Of a stretch of 64,000 nucleotides of DNA, positions 25,666 to 34,224 are shown in pieces. The stretch is from Roseiarcus sp963835885 (GTDB lineage: Bacteria; Pseudomonadota; Alphaproteobacteria; Rhizobiales; Beijerinckiaceae): NCBI GenBank assembly GCA_963835885.1, contig CAWIHF010000015.1, positions 62,001 to 126,000 on the forward strand, in the 5' to 3' direction. How positions within the stretch are numbered: the first letter of the stretch is position 1; the number at the start of each line of letters is the position of its first letter. The translations under genes were made by a program, and so were the position numbers. The notes below the pieces were generated by a model, which saw nothing but the letters and a program-made list of their open reading frames with translations, searched no databases and was not told the origin of the DNA.

Positions 25666-26138
25666 GCGGCTCGACCGAAACCCCGACCCTTCCGGCAAAC
25701 GACCTTCATCGGCACGTCGGCCAGACGTTTGTCTCGCACTGGTTCGTCGTCGACCAGGACCGGATCGACGCGTTCGCCAAGGTCACCGAGGACGAGCAGT
25801 TCATCCATATCGACCCGGTCGAGGCGAGCCTGACGCCGTTCGGCGGCACGGTCGCGCACGGGTTCCTGACGCTGTCGCTGCTCTCGCCGATGGCCTATAG
25901 CGCGCTGCCGACCATCAAGGGCAGGACGATGGGGATCAACTACGGCTTCGACCGGGTGCGCTTCCTCCATCCCGTGCGCTCCGGCAGCCGCGTGCGCGCC
26001 CATTTCGTGCTTGCGGCGGTCATCCAGCGCAATGAGCGCGAATGGCAGCTGACCTACGACGTCAGCGTGGAGATCGAAGGCGCCCACAAGCCGGCGCTGG
26101 CCGCGACTTGGCTGACGATGCAGGTGGTGGCTGGGTAG
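25662..26138 (+). CDS. MaoC-like (R)-hydratase, hot-dog fold
   Basis: 158 residues from ATG 25662. QTFVSHWFVVDQDRIDAFAK, then DEQFIHIDPVEA and PFGGTVAHGFLTLSLLSPM form the hydratase-2 region with the catalytic Asp/His pair. INYGFDRVRFLHPVRSGSRV is typical of the family. Such enzymes hydrate trans-2-enoyl-CoA to (R)-3-hydroxyacyl-CoA and supply PHA synthesis or beta-oxidation side routes. The SDR remnant directly upstream suggests a former reductase/hydratase pair. No other acyl-CoA gene is adjacent. Confidence 0.85.
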   Translation: MSGSTETPTLPANDLHRHVGQTFVSHWFVVDQDRIDAFAKVTEDEQFIHIDPVEASLTPFGGTVAHGFLTLSLLSPMAYSALPTIKGRTMGINYGFDRVRFLHPVRSGSRVRAHFVLAAVIQRNEREWQLTYDVSVEIEGAHKPALAATWLTMQVVAG

Positions 26139-26205
26139 CCTGATGGTGCAGCTGTATAAATTCGTACTCGCACATTGACGATGTTGGCTGGACGTCGAAG
26201 CGCGT

Positions 26206-26371
26206 TCAAGGATCCCACCACGTCTCCACCCACCCATCGCGGCCCGGAATCACGACGAAGAAGGCTTGCGCGCCGACGACGACGCGTTCGACGTCTCGTT
26301 GCAGGTCGCACTGTAGCGACGGGTCGAACGTAGACCTCGTCGACCGCGATCTGCGAGAAAATTCTTGACAA
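26206..26371 (-). pseudogene. Tiny frameshifted relic, unknown protein
   Basis: MSRIFSQIAVDEVYVRPVAT (from 26371) and, one frame over, LQCDLQRDVERVVVGAQAFF followed by VVIPGRDGWVETWWDP to a stop at 26206 read like one small protein of about 55 residues split by an indel near 26310. Residue usage is protein-like, but I do not recognise a family. Confidence 0.3.
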
Positions 26372-26732
26372 CAGCCGTGACTTTGTTCTACATTTGTTCT
26401 CAGCACGCGAGTTTCCGAGGCGTCATGTCGAACTGTGCCATTCCCGACTTGGGCCCGACCTGCCAGAGGAGACGCCCGATTCTACCGCCGTGGCTTAACG
26501 AGATCGGTCTCGAACGAAGCTGGGCGTCGAACCCGGGGAGAGTTTCTTTATGATTGAGAATTCCTTGTAACCCATTGAAAAACCCCGAAACGGACGAAGG
26601 AATCCAAGACAATCCAAGCCTGTTTTCTTGGTTCGGCTTGGTCTGGCTTGGGTCCGACTTGGAGGAATTTGGCCGGAGGTGCGCCGGCTTCACCAGAACC
26701 GCACCGCCTCGCCCATCGGCGTCGCTGCTCGA

Positions 26733-27010
26733 CCGGAGTCGAAGTCAAGGAAAAGAAGGGTCGCGTCGACGACGCGACCCACGCAACAAAGGCGGCTGTC
26801 GAAGAAGGATCGTTCCGGGAGGAGGCGTGGCGCCTTTGCCCGCCAAGGCCGCGAGCGGCAAAGCTCAGCGACGAAAACGCCGACGTCCAGGCCGGCGTCA
26901 ACATCGTGCTCAGGACGCTCGAGGCGCCGATCCGCCAGATCGCCGAAAATGCGGGCGTAAAAGGCGTTGCATCGTCCAGCGCGCCGCCGAGAATTGTCGT
27001 TCCCACGAAA
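26733..27010 (+). pseudogene. groEL fragment (apical/intermediate region), frameshifted
   Basis: GVEVKEKKGRVDDATHATKA and AVEEG match GroEL near residues 380-410. The next words, IVPGGGVAPLPAKAA, are in another frame, and DENADVQAGVNIVLRTLEAP with IRQIAENAGVKG returns to the first frame (GroEL around 430-465). Nothing of the remaining 450 residues is present. It is a small decayed copy with at least two frame changes, and no function is expected. The true groEL must be elsewhere. Confidence 0.8.
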
Positions 27011-27087
27011 CGTGAGACCGCTGTGACTCCCCCCCTTCGGGCGCTTTCACTAGCCGGGCCAGTGTGACGCCTGGGCCGCTCCGAGGT

Positions 27088-27101
27088 TTGATCAATATCA
27101 A
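27088..27101. promoter_or_regulatory. FNR/FixK-type operator upstream of the DUF3141 operon
   Basis: TTGATCAATATCAA is an exact TTGAT-N4-ATCAA palindrome, the site bound by FNR/FixK-family regulators under low oxygen. It lies 109 bp before the ATG at 27210 and 155 bp before the GTG at 27256. No other operator-like palindrome is seen in the intergenic region. Confidence 0.75.
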
Positions 27102-27255
27102 TAGACTCGCGTTCGGATCGCGATACAAGGCTTTGTGCAGGGACCGGCCGGGCTGACGAACCCAGGGGCGCAGTGCTCCGGAGGGCTTTCCGGTCGGCGA
27201 GGAGCGGCCATGACGCAGGACAAGAATTCTCTTCGGCTCAGCTGCGCAATACTGG

Positions 27256-29382
27256 GTGGATGTGTGGCAGCGGGGCGTCCTGGTTCTCGACGCCCTGAAC
27301 CAGCGCGGAAACACTCATGTCGCCGAGGCCGCCAAGGAGGCGCCGCACGTGCTCAGCTTTGCCGCTGAAGTTGTGCTCGACGGGCGTAGCCTCGAGCGGC
27401 CGGTTAATTACGCGCTTGTCCGCATCGTTCCGCCGGCGGACGTGACGATTGATCTACTGAAGCCGCCGATCGTCGTGGTTGATCCGCGCGCAGGACATGG
27501 TCCCGGGATCGGCGGGATGAAACCGGATAGCGAGATCGGCGTGGCGCTGCGCGCCGGCCACGCGGTCTATTTTATCGGCTTCCTGCCGCAGCCGGTTCCG
27601 GGACAGACGATCGAGGATGTCTGCCGCGCCGAGGCGGTCTTCCTCGAAGAGGTCGCCAAGCGTCATCCCGAGGCCGACGGCAAGCCGATCGTCATTGCCA
27701 ATTGCCAGGCCGGCTGGCAGGTCATGATGACGGCGGCGGTCCGGCCGGAACTGGCCGGAGTGATCATGCTCGCCGGCACGCCGCTTTCCTACTGGGCGGG
27801 AGTGCGGGGCAAGAATCCGATGCGCTATCTTGGCGGATCGCTTGGCGGGACGTGGCTGACGGCGCTCGCCGGCGACCTGGGCGCAGGGATTTTCGACGGC
27901 GCAAATCTCGTCGCCAATTTCGAGTTGCTCAATCCGGCCAACACCTATTGGACCAAACCCTACAACGTCTATTCCAAGGTCGATTCGGAGACCGAGCGGT
28001 TCCTCGAATTCGAGACGTGGTGGGGAAGCCCGGTGCTGTTGAATGCCGGTGAGATGCAGTGGATCGCAGACAACCTGTTCGTCGGAAACAAGCTTTCGAC
28101 CGGGCAAATTCGCACAGCCGACAGGGTGCGGGTCGATCTGCGCAACATCAAGTCGCCGATCGTCTGCTTCTGCTCGTGGGGCGACAACATCACGCCGCCG
28201 CAGCAGGCGTTGGATTGGGTTCTCGATCTCTACGACGACGTGAGCGAGATCGTCGCCAACGGCCAGACGATCATCTATTCGCTGCATCACTCGATCGGGC
28301 ACCTCGGCATCTTCGTGTCGGGCAAGGTGGCGGCGAAGGAGCACAGGGAATTTGTCTCTTGCATGGAGATGATCGAAGCGGCGCCGCCCGGCCTGTACGA
28401 GGCCGTCATCAGCGACGTCGGCGAGGATACGGCGAATCGCGAGCTCATCGACGGAAAATATCTCTTCCGGCTCGAGCCACGCTCGCTCGACGACATCCGG
28501 GCCTTCGGCGTCAACAGCCCCGAGGACGAGAAGCGCTTCGCTGCGGTCGCGCAACTCTCGGAAATCAATCTCGCCCTCTATCGCACCTTCGCCGAGCCAT
28601 GGATTCGCGCCACCGTCAAGGAGCCGACAGCCGAGGCGATGCGCGCCATGCATCCGCACCGGCTGCGCTTCGGGCTGTTCTCTGACGGAAACCCGTTCAT
28701 GTCGGCGATCAAGCCCATGGCGGAGCAGGTTCGCGCCAATCGGAAGCCGGTCAGCCCCGATAATCCGCTGCTCGCTATGGAGAAGCAGGCCTCGTCCTTG
28801 ATCACGGCAGCCCTGGACAGCTGGGGCGAAATCCGCGACAGCATGACAGAGGCGTCCTTCATGACAACCTATGGGTCGCCTCTCCTACAGTCGATGGTTG
28901 GGCTCGGCTCGACGATGGATCAGACCCCGCGCCGCGTCGCCCGTGGTCTCGTGCGCGAAGCCGCCGACGCCGAATTGCGGCTCAGCCTCGACCAGAAGTT
29001 CGAGCAAGGCGGCGTCGAGGAGGCGACGCTGCGCGCGCTGATCCACGTTCGAAGGCCCGAAGCCGGTTTCGACGAGCGAGGCTACCGGATGCTGAAGACC
29101 ATCCGCGAGTCGCGTAAGTCGAATGAGCGCCTCAGCCTGTCGCGATTCCGGCAGATGCTGAACGAGCAGCTCCAGCTCGTCCTTGAGGACGAGGACCGCG
29201 CGATCGCCGCCCTGCCGAAACTTCTCAAGGGCGGCGAGGCGGAGAACGCTGCCGCCCTCGAGGGGCTGCGCCAGATCGTTGGCGCGATGGGCGCTTTGGA
29301 CGGCGAAGGTCGCCGCCGCTTCGCGCGGATAGAGAAACTGTTCGGCGCGGCGCCGACGAAATCGAGGAGGGGCAATGGTTGA
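27256..29382 (+). CDS. DUF3141 family protein, PHA-synthase-like alpha/beta fold
   Basis: 708 residues from GTG 27256. GKPIVIANCQAGWQ has the Cys-type nucleophile elbow of PHA synthases, CSWGDNITPP carries the probable acid, and SIGHLGIFVSG the His. VVVDPRAGHGPGIGGMKPDS and HAVYFIGFLPQPVPGQT are family signatures. A well-placed ribosome site (GAGGAG) and ATG at 27210 begin MTQDKNSL in another frame, and the bases between (FGSAAQYWVDVWQRGVLVLD in the main frame) look native. One indel near 27230 therefore probably hides the true start. The substrate is unknown. It overlaps the next gene by 8 bp and is linked with acyl-phosphate and acyl-ACP enzymes. Confidence 0.85.
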   Translation: MDVWQRGVLVLDALNQRGNTHVAEAAKEAPHVLSFAAEVVLDGRSLERPVNYALVRIVPPADVTIDLLKPPIVVVDPRAGHGPGIGGMKPDSEIGVALRAGHAVYFIGFLPQPVPGQTIEDVCRAEAVFLEEVAKRHPEADGKPIVIANCQAGWQVMMTAAVRPELAGVIMLAGTPLSYWAGVRGKNPMRYLGGSLGGTWLTALAGDLGAGIFDGANLVANFELLNPANTYWTKPYNVYSKVDSETERFLEFETWWGSPVLLNAGEMQWIADNLFVGNKLSTGQIRTADRVRVDLRNIKSPIVCFCSWGDNITPPQQALDWVLDLYDDVSEIVANGQTIIYSLHHSIGHLGIFVSGKVAAKEHREFVSCMEMIEAAPPGLYEAVISDVGEDTANRELIDGKYLFRLEPRSLDDIRAFGVNSPEDEKRFAAVAQLSEINLALYRTFAEPWIRATVKEPTAEAMRAMHPHRLRFGLFSDGNPFMSAIKPMAEQVRANRKPVSPDNPLLAMEKQASSLITAALDSWGEIRDSMTEASFMTTYGSPLLQSMVGLGSTMDQTPRRVARGLVREAADAELRLSLDQKFEQGGVEEATLRALIHVRRPEAGFDERGYRMLKTIRESRKSNERLSLSRFRQMLNEQLQLVLEDEDRAIAALPKLLKGGEAENAAALEGLRQIVGAMGALDGEGRRRFARIEKLFGAAPTKSRRGNG

Positions 29383-30340
29383 CGCTCCGGGAAACGCTGC
29401 GACGACGCGTCACGAGAAATACGAACGGCTCATCGAGGCCGCGCAGAAGCAGAACGCGATCAAGGTCGCCGTCGCGCATCCGTGCGACGAGTTTTCGTTG
29501 CGCGGAGCGGCGGAGGCGATGCGGCTGGGGCTGATCGAGCCGATCCTGGTCGGACCCGTCGAACGGATCCGCCATTTGGCGGAGGAGTTCGGTTTCGACA
29601 TTCGGAGCGTGGAGCTCGTCGACGCCGAACACAGCCACGCCGCCGCAGAAAAGGCGGTAGAATTGGTGCGCGCCGGCAGAGCGGAAGCGCTGATGAAAGG
29701 CAGCCTCCACACGGACGAACTGATGGGGGCGGTCGTTTCCAAGACGGGCGGAATTCGCACCGAACGCCGGATCAGCCATTGCTTCATCATGGACGTACCC
29801 GGCCACCCCGATCCTCTGATCGTCACGGACGCCGCGGTCAACATCGCCCCCGATCTCGACGCAAAAGTCGACATCATCCAGAATGCGATCGACCTGGCGC
29901 ACGCGATGGGCGCGGAAGAGGTTCGGGTGGCGATCTTAAGCGCGATGGAGACCGTGACGGCGAAGGTCCCTTCCACGATCGAGGCCGCGGCCTTGTGCAA
30001 GATGGCGGAGCGCGGCCAGATCACCGGCGCGCTGCTCGACGGGCCGCTAGCGCTCGACAACGCGATCAGCCCGGAGGCGGCGGCGATCAAGAAGATCGCC
30101 TCGCCGGTCGCTGGCCGGGCGAACATTCTCGTTGTTCCAGACCTCGAAGCCGGCAACATGCTCGCCAAGAGCCTCTCCTTCCTCGCGAACGCGGACGCTG
30201 CGGGAATCGTGCTCGGCGCCCGCGTGCCGATCATCCTCACCAGCCGCGCCGACTCGCTGCTGAGCCGCCTCGCCTCTTGCGCTGTCGCCGTCATGATCGC
30301 TGCCGCCAGGCGCCGGGCCGCAGCCCCCACGAAGCATTGA
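29375..30340 (+). CDS. Phosphate acetyl/butyryltransferase
   Basis: Interconverts acyl-CoA and acyl phosphate. 321 residues. HPCDEFSLRGAAEAMRLGLI, EPILVGPVERI, LMKGSLHTDELMGAVVSK, HCFIMDVPGHPDPLIVTDAA and NILVVPDLEAGNMLAKSLSF are conserved Pta/Ptb features. It matches the C-terminal Pta part of the bifunctional enoyl-CoA hydratase/phosphate acetyltransferases usually found beside DUF3141 genes, here without the hydratase part. The acetate/propionate kinase commonly found in this cluster is missing between it and fabI, so any acyl phosphate must be used by a kinase elsewhere. Confidence 0.88.
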   Translation: MVDAPGNAATTRHEKYERLIEAAQKQNAIKVAVAHPCDEFSLRGAAEAMRLGLIEPILVGPVERIRHLAEEFGFDIRSVELVDAEHSHAAAEKAVELVRAGRAEALMKGSLHTDELMGAVVSKTGGIRTERRISHCFIMDVPGHPDPLIVTDAAVNIAPDLDAKVDIIQNAIDLAHAMGAEEVRVAILSAMETVTAKVPSTIEAAALCKMAERGQITGALLDGPLALDNAISPEAAAIKKIASPVAGRANILVVPDLEAGNMLAKSLSFLANADAAGIVLGARVPIILTSRADSLLSRLASCAVAVMIAAARRRAAAPTKH

Positions 30341-30352
30341 GAGATACAGTCT

Positions 30353-31135
30353 ATGACCGACTTGCCCTTTCGCCGCGTCCTCGCCGAACAGAAAGCGCTC
30401 GTGATCGGCGTGGCCAACGTCGACTCGATCGCCTATGGATGTGCGAAGGCCTTTCGCACGGCGGGCGCCGAGCTCGCCGTTTCGTGGTTGAACGAGAAGG
30501 CGAGAAAGCATGTCGAGCCTCTTGCCCGGGAACTCGAGGCGCCGATCGTCGGCGAGGTGGATGTCACCGCGCCCGGACAGCTGGAGGCGATGTTCGACCA
30601 AATCCGCTCGAAGTGGGGGCGGCTCGATATCCTGGTCCATTCGATCGCCTTCGCTCCCAAGGCCGATCTTCAGGGCGGGATCCTGAACTGTTCGGCCGAA
30701 GGCTTCGCCAAGGCGATGGACGTTTCGTGCCATTCCTTCGTTCGAATGGCGAAGCTCGCCGCGCCCTTGATGACCAGCGGCGGCGCCATGTTCGCGATGA
30801 GCTATCTCGGCGCCAACCGCGTGGTGCCGAACTACAACGTCATGGGCCCGGTGAAGGCGGCGCTGGAAGCGGTATGCCGCTATCTCGCCTATGAGCTCGG
30901 ACCGCAAGGGATACGGGTCCATGCGATTTCGCCGGGTCCGCTCAAGACTCGTGCCGCATCCGGTCTGAAAGACTTCGAGCTCCTGTTGAACCAAGCGGCC
31001 CAAAGAGCGCCGATCGGAGAGCTTGTCGATATCATGGATGTCGGCGCCGCCTGCGTCTATCTCGCGACGCCGTTGGCGAGACGAATCACCGGCGGCACCA
31101 TCTATGTCGACGGAGGGGTCAATTTGATTGCGTGA
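30353..31135 (+). CDS. fabI: Enoyl-[acyl-carrier-protein] reductase (FabI type)
   Basis: 260-residue SDR-type enoyl reductase. ALVIGVANVDSIAYGCAKAF is the FabI-specific nucleotide loop, and DILVHSIAFAPKADLQGGIL and SYLGANRVVPNYNVMGPVKA follow. The catalytic Tyr-x6-Lys is YNVMGPVK. AISPGPLKTRAASGLKDF and ITGGTIYVDGGVNL complete the fold. It starts 12 bp after the Pta stop, so it is in the same operon and under the same FNR/FixK box. A second FabI in a stress operon, separate from the main fatty-acid genes, is likely a paralogue with a low-oxygen role. Confidence 0.88.
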   Translation: MTDLPFRRVLAEQKALVIGVANVDSIAYGCAKAFRTAGAELAVSWLNEKARKHVEPLARELEAPIVGEVDVTAPGQLEAMFDQIRSKWGRLDILVHSIAFAPKADLQGGILNCSAEGFAKAMDVSCHSFVRMAKLAAPLMTSGGAMFAMSYLGANRVVPNYNVMGPVKAALEAVCRYLAYELGPQGIRVHAISPGPLKTRAASGLKDFELLLNQAAQRAPIGELVDIMDVGAACVYLATPLARRITGGTIYVDGGVNLIA

Positions 31136-31226
31136 ATTCCGGATTTTCGCAGACTTCCCGGACCGCGCGGCGCAATTGCCGGCGCGACGCAGTGCGGAAG
31201 TCTCGCCGGAATTTGCATCAGGGGGG

Positions 31227-32654
31227 ATGACGGGCGCCGCCATGCACAAGACGAAAGCCAAACCTGAGCCGACAAACGACACCGTCGGCTTCCCTGGCGG
31301 ATATCTCTCCGCGGACGAGCGGCGCGCCACGGGGAAGGCGCTGCGCGACGCCACGCCGCGCGCCGCGCATGGCGGCTGGAAGGCGCCAAAGGACCGGGGC
31401 GATCCAATCGCGCTCCTCAACGAGTTCAACGAAGGCCGAATCCCGGAGCTGATCCCGGTCCGCTTCGGGCGGATGGCGCAGTCGCCGTTTGCCTTCTATC
31501 GCGGTTCGGCCGCGGTCATGGCGGCCGATCTGGCGTCGACCCCCACGACCGGACTTCGCGTGCAGGCCTGCGGCGACGCTCATCTCATGAATTTCGGCGG
31601 CTTCGCCACGCCGGAGCGCAACATCTTCTTCGACATCAACGACTTCGACGAGACCCTGCCGGGGCCGTGGGAGTGGGACGTCAAGCGGCTCGCGGCCAGC
31701 ATCGTCATAGCCGCCCGGCATCTCAACGTGCCCGACAGCGAGGCTGCCAGGGCAGCGACGGATTCCGTCTGCTCCTACCGAGAACGGATGGCCGACTATT
31801 CCTCGATGCGCGCGCTGGAGGTCTGGTACGACCGTATCGATCTCGACCGCGTTCTCAAGGTCCTGCCGACCGGGCAGGAGGCGGAGCGCGTCCGTCAAAG
31901 GGTCGAACAGGCGCGCCGGAAAAGCTTGCCCGAGAGCCTGTTCCCGAAGCTCGTCGAGCATTACGGCTCGGCGCCAAGGATCAAGGACGAGCCGCCGCTG
32001 ATCTTCCACCCCAATGAGGAGCAGGCTCCAGGCGCCAAGTCGGGATATTCCGACGCGCTCGAACGTTACCGGAAGTCGTTGCCCGAGCACGTCCGCACGC
32101 TGTTCGACCGCTTCCATCTGTTCGACTTCGCGATCAAGGTCGTCGGCGTGGGCAGCGTCGGGACGTTCTGTGCTCTCGGGCTGTTCATGGCGGCCGATGA
32201 CGATCCAATCTTCCTCCAGGTCAAGGAAGCGCGGAAGTCGGTGCTCGAGCCTTACGCAGGCAAGTCTCTGCACAGGAATCAGGGCGAGCGGGTGGTGGCG
32301 GGCCAGCGTCTCATGCAGTCGGCGAGCGACATTTTCCTCGGTTGGACACGCGGAGAGAACGGGCGCGACTATTACTTCCGCCAGCTTCGCGACGCGAAGA
32401 TCTCGGCCGTCCTGGACGACTGGGACGCGACGATGCTGCGGGAGTACGGCAAGCTTTGCGCCTGGGCGCTGGCTCGTGCGCACGCGCGATCCGGCGATGC
32501 GGCGAAGATCGCGGGCTACATGGGCTCCAACACGACCTTTGACGACGCGATATGCGAATTCGCGGTCGAATACGCCGACCAGAACCTTCGCGATCACCGC
32601 GCCTTCGTCAAGGCGATCCGGGAAGGTCGAATAAAGGTTGTCTCCGAGGATTGA
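31227..32654 (+). CDS. DUF2252 family protein (kinase-like fold)
   Basis: About 475 residues from ATG 31227 (31242 is an alternative). The earlier open frame overlaps fabI and looks non-native. PVRFGRMAQSPFAFYRGSAA, VQACGDAHLMNFGGFATPER and FFDINDFDETLPGPWEWDVK are the hallmark blocks. GDAHLMNFGGF and DINDFDE resemble the catalytic and metal loops of aminoglycoside-phosphotransferase-like kinases. DYYFRQLRDAK and CAWALARAHARSGD lie near the end. The substrate is unknown. It follows fabI by 91 bp on the same strand and may share the low-oxygen transcript. Confidence 0.85.
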   Translation: MTGAAMHKTKAKPEPTNDTVGFPGGYLSADERRATGKALRDATPRAAHGGWKAPKDRGDPIALLNEFNEGRIPELIPVRFGRMAQSPFAFYRGSAAVMAADLASTPTTGLRVQACGDAHLMNFGGFATPERNIFFDINDFDETLPGPWEWDVKRLAASIVIAARHLNVPDSEAARAATDSVCSYRERMADYSSMRALEVWYDRIDLDRVLKVLPTGQEAERVRQRVEQARRKSLPESLFPKLVEHYGSAPRIKDEPPLIFHPNEEQAPGAKSGYSDALERYRKSLPEHVRTLFDRFHLFDFAIKVVGVGSVGTFCALGLFMAADDDPIFLQVKEARKSVLEPYAGKSLHRNQGERVVAGQRLMQSASDIFLGWTRGENGRDYYFRQLRDAKISAVLDDWDATMLREYGKLCAWALARAHARSGDAAKIAGYMGSNTTFDDAICEFAVEYADQNLRDHRAFVKAIREGRIKVVSED

Positions 32655-32680
32655 GGTTCGGCGTTGGCGGGTTTTGGGTT

Positions 32681-33128
32681 GTGAGTGCGATCGAAGAGGG
32701 CGAAGCTAAGAGGACGCGCAGGTCGCGCATGCCCGCAGGTCGGGTGGGCGCTCGACTTGTGGTGGACGAGTTCTTGAGACGCGGTTTCAATGCGCGGCTC
32801 GCGGACCGCTCCACCAAGGAATATGACGTTCTTGTCGGCCTGTTTGGCTCGCCGCCAAGGCCCGTTTATGTGAGGACCGTGCATGCGGGCCCATGGTATG
32901 TCCGTCGCTCGCATTTCGCTGGAGCCGCTGCAGATCAAGTCACGGTCTATGTCCTCTATGTCCTCCTCGGCATTGACAAACAACGGAATTGCGCTTCGTT
33001 TCTTCGTCACCAAGAACAGCGACATGGAGACCAACTTCCGTCAGCCGCCGGATTGGCGCAAATTTGGATTCATCGATGTCGAAGCCGTGGAGCAATACGA
33101 GGACAACTGGGATCTTCTGAAGACCTAG
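32681..33128 (+). pseudogene. PD-(D/E)XK-like small protein, frameshifted
   Basis: The first frame (GTG 32681 or ATG 32729) reads MPAGRVGARLVVDEFLRRGF, LADRSTKEYDVLVGL, VRTVHAGPWYVRRSHFAG and ADQVTVYVL. After a frame change between 32960 and 32985 it continues LRFFVTKNSDMETNFRQPPD and GFIDVEAVEQYEDNWDLLK to the stop at 33128. Restored, it is about 145 residues and resembles a nuclease-fold family (E..L...G........YD.LV.......VxVKT). The usual Q/VK core is VRT here, so catalytic Lys may be lost. The function is unknown. Confidence 0.55.
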
Positions 33129-33253
33129 CACGTTTCAACGCGCCATTGCCGTTGCTTGGGTTGACGGAAACGCTTTAACCGAAATTTTGTCTAGAAGCCG
33201 CAGCAATTGCCCACGTTCCATCGCCAACACGTAGAGTTGCAGTTTCGACCTTT

Positions 33254-33267
33254 TTGATCTAAATCAA
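33254..33267. promoter_or_regulatory. FNR/FixK-type operator upstream of the Ala/Pro-rich and Cys-rich genes
   Basis: TTGATCTAAATCAA is an exact TTGAT-N4-ATCAA palindrome 62 bp before the ATG at 33329, a position suited to activation of a nearby promoter. The region between is AT-rich (GGTAGAATGCTGGCT). Confidence 0.8.
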
Positions 33268-33328
33268 ATTCAGGTAGAATGCTGGCTCTAGAAAAAGAGC
33301 GGCTGCGATACGCCCGCGCGTAGGGAGG

Positions 33329-33610
33329 ATGAAGATGAATGACCAAGAAGAAGCCAAAATGCTTTCGCGGCGAAGGGTGATTTCGCTCCTCGGGCTGGCG
33401 GCGGCTGTAGGATTTGGAGCGCTGACGGGTTCAGACGCCGAGGCCCAGACGGCCGCGACGCCCGCGACCCCCGCGGCGCCCGCTACGGCCGGGACGCACG
33501 GGATGCAGCGGCGCCAGTCGCGGCGCACCGGTCGGCATGAGAGGCGGCACGCACGGCGCACAGGTGAAAAGCCCGCGGCAGCGCCCGCAGCGCCGGCGAC
33601 CCCGCAATAG
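33329..33610 (+). CDS. Small exported Ala/Pro-rich protein with twin-Arg-like leader
   Basis: 93 residues. MKMNDQEEAKMLSRRRVISL LGLAAAVGFGALTG forms a Tat-like signal (RRR before a hydrophobic core), cut near DAEAQT. The mature part is low-complexity: TPATPAAPATAG, then a basic stretch RRQSRRTGRHERRHARRTG and an Ala/Pro tail. Comparable small proteins occur in methanotrophs and their relatives, and no function is known. A ribosome site AGGGAGG precedes the ATG. The FNR/FixK box lies 62 bp upstream, so low-oxygen induction is likely. A decayed second copy of its 3' half lies before the second Cys-rich gene. Confidence 0.75.
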   Translation: MKMNDQEEAKMLSRRRVISLLGLAAAVGFGALTGSDAEAQTAATPATPAAPATAGTHGMQRRQSRRTGRHERRHARRTGEKPAAAPAAPATPQ

Positions 33611-33673
33611 CAGATGCGCCCGCGGGATTATCTCGGGAGCGTGTTCGACATCAATCTGAAGGGAGAAGCGATC

Positions 33674-34060
33674 ATGAAGACGGCGTTTTATGCGGTCGCG
33701 GTCGGCGGTGCGCTGCTGTTTACGGGTTCTGTGGGCGCGCGAGCGCAGGAAGGGTTGTTCACTTCGCAGCGGGACTGCTCCGGCGATGTCCAGTCCCTGT
33801 GTGCGGGCGTCAAGCCTGGCGGAGGACGCATTCTCGCCTGTTTGCAGACCCATGTGGGCGACCTCTCCGTGGGTTGTTCGACAATTCTGTCGAAGGCCGC
33901 CTGGACCGCCGAGCAATGCGCAGCGGACATTAGGCAATTCTGCCCCAACGCCACAGTCGGCAACATCTCCGACTGCATGAAACCGCATCTCGGCGAAGCC
34001 AGCGCCGCCTGCAGGTCAGCGCTGGCGTTCATGGCCTCTCCCGCCGCCGATCGGTATTGA
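33674..34060 (+). CDS. Exported Cys-rich repeat protein, copy 1
   Basis: ATG 33674 follows AAGGGAGAAG and gives 128 residues with a Sec signal (AVAVGGALLFTGSVGARA). The mature protein has two Cys-rich repeat units (PF00839-like): DCSGDVQSLCAGVKPGGGRI with LACLQTHVGDLSVGC, then QCAADIRQFCPNATVGNISD with CMKPHLGEASAAC. It probably forms intramolecular disulfides in the periplasm. Function is unknown. It is 64 bp downstream of the Ala/Pro-rich gene and so probably in the same FNR/FixK-controlled unit. It is clearly paralogous to 34945-35322. Confidence 0.85.
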   Translation: MKTAFYAVAVGGALLFTGSVGARAQEGLFTSQRDCSGDVQSLCAGVKPGGGRILACLQTHVGDLSVGCSTILSKAAWTAEQCAADIRQFCPNATVGNISDCMKPHLGEASAACRSALAFMASPAADRY

Positions 34061-34068
34061 GAACTTCT

Positions 34069-34224
34069 ATGCGTAAATCGGTGTTGATTGGCGCGACTGT
34101 GATCGGTGCCGCACTCCTTGCGAGCTTGCCAATCTCTGTCAAATGGTTAGCAGAAAAGAACCTGTCGGTGTCCGTGGACGGGAACGTCGGCTGGCTTTCA
34201 GTGCGAAGCCAACAACCGATCTGA
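34069..34224 (+). CDS. Small membrane or exported protein, 51 residues
   Basis: A short frame 8 bp after the Cys-rich gene: MRKSVLIGATVIGAALLASL then PISVKWLAEKNLSVSVDG and a stop at 34224. A lysine/arginine start followed by a 17-residue hydrophobic stretch is a good signal or anchor sequence. Close spacing suggests cotranscription. No family is recognised. The downstream remainder could be truncated relative to a longer ancestor. Confidence 0.45.
   Translation: MRKSVLIGATVIGAALLASLPISVKWLAEKNLSVSVDGNVGWLSVRSQQPI

Noticed and set aside
32594..33034. Minus-strand frame of 146 codons
   Set aside because: Antisense to the two-frame nuclease-like gene, which has the better protein pattern.
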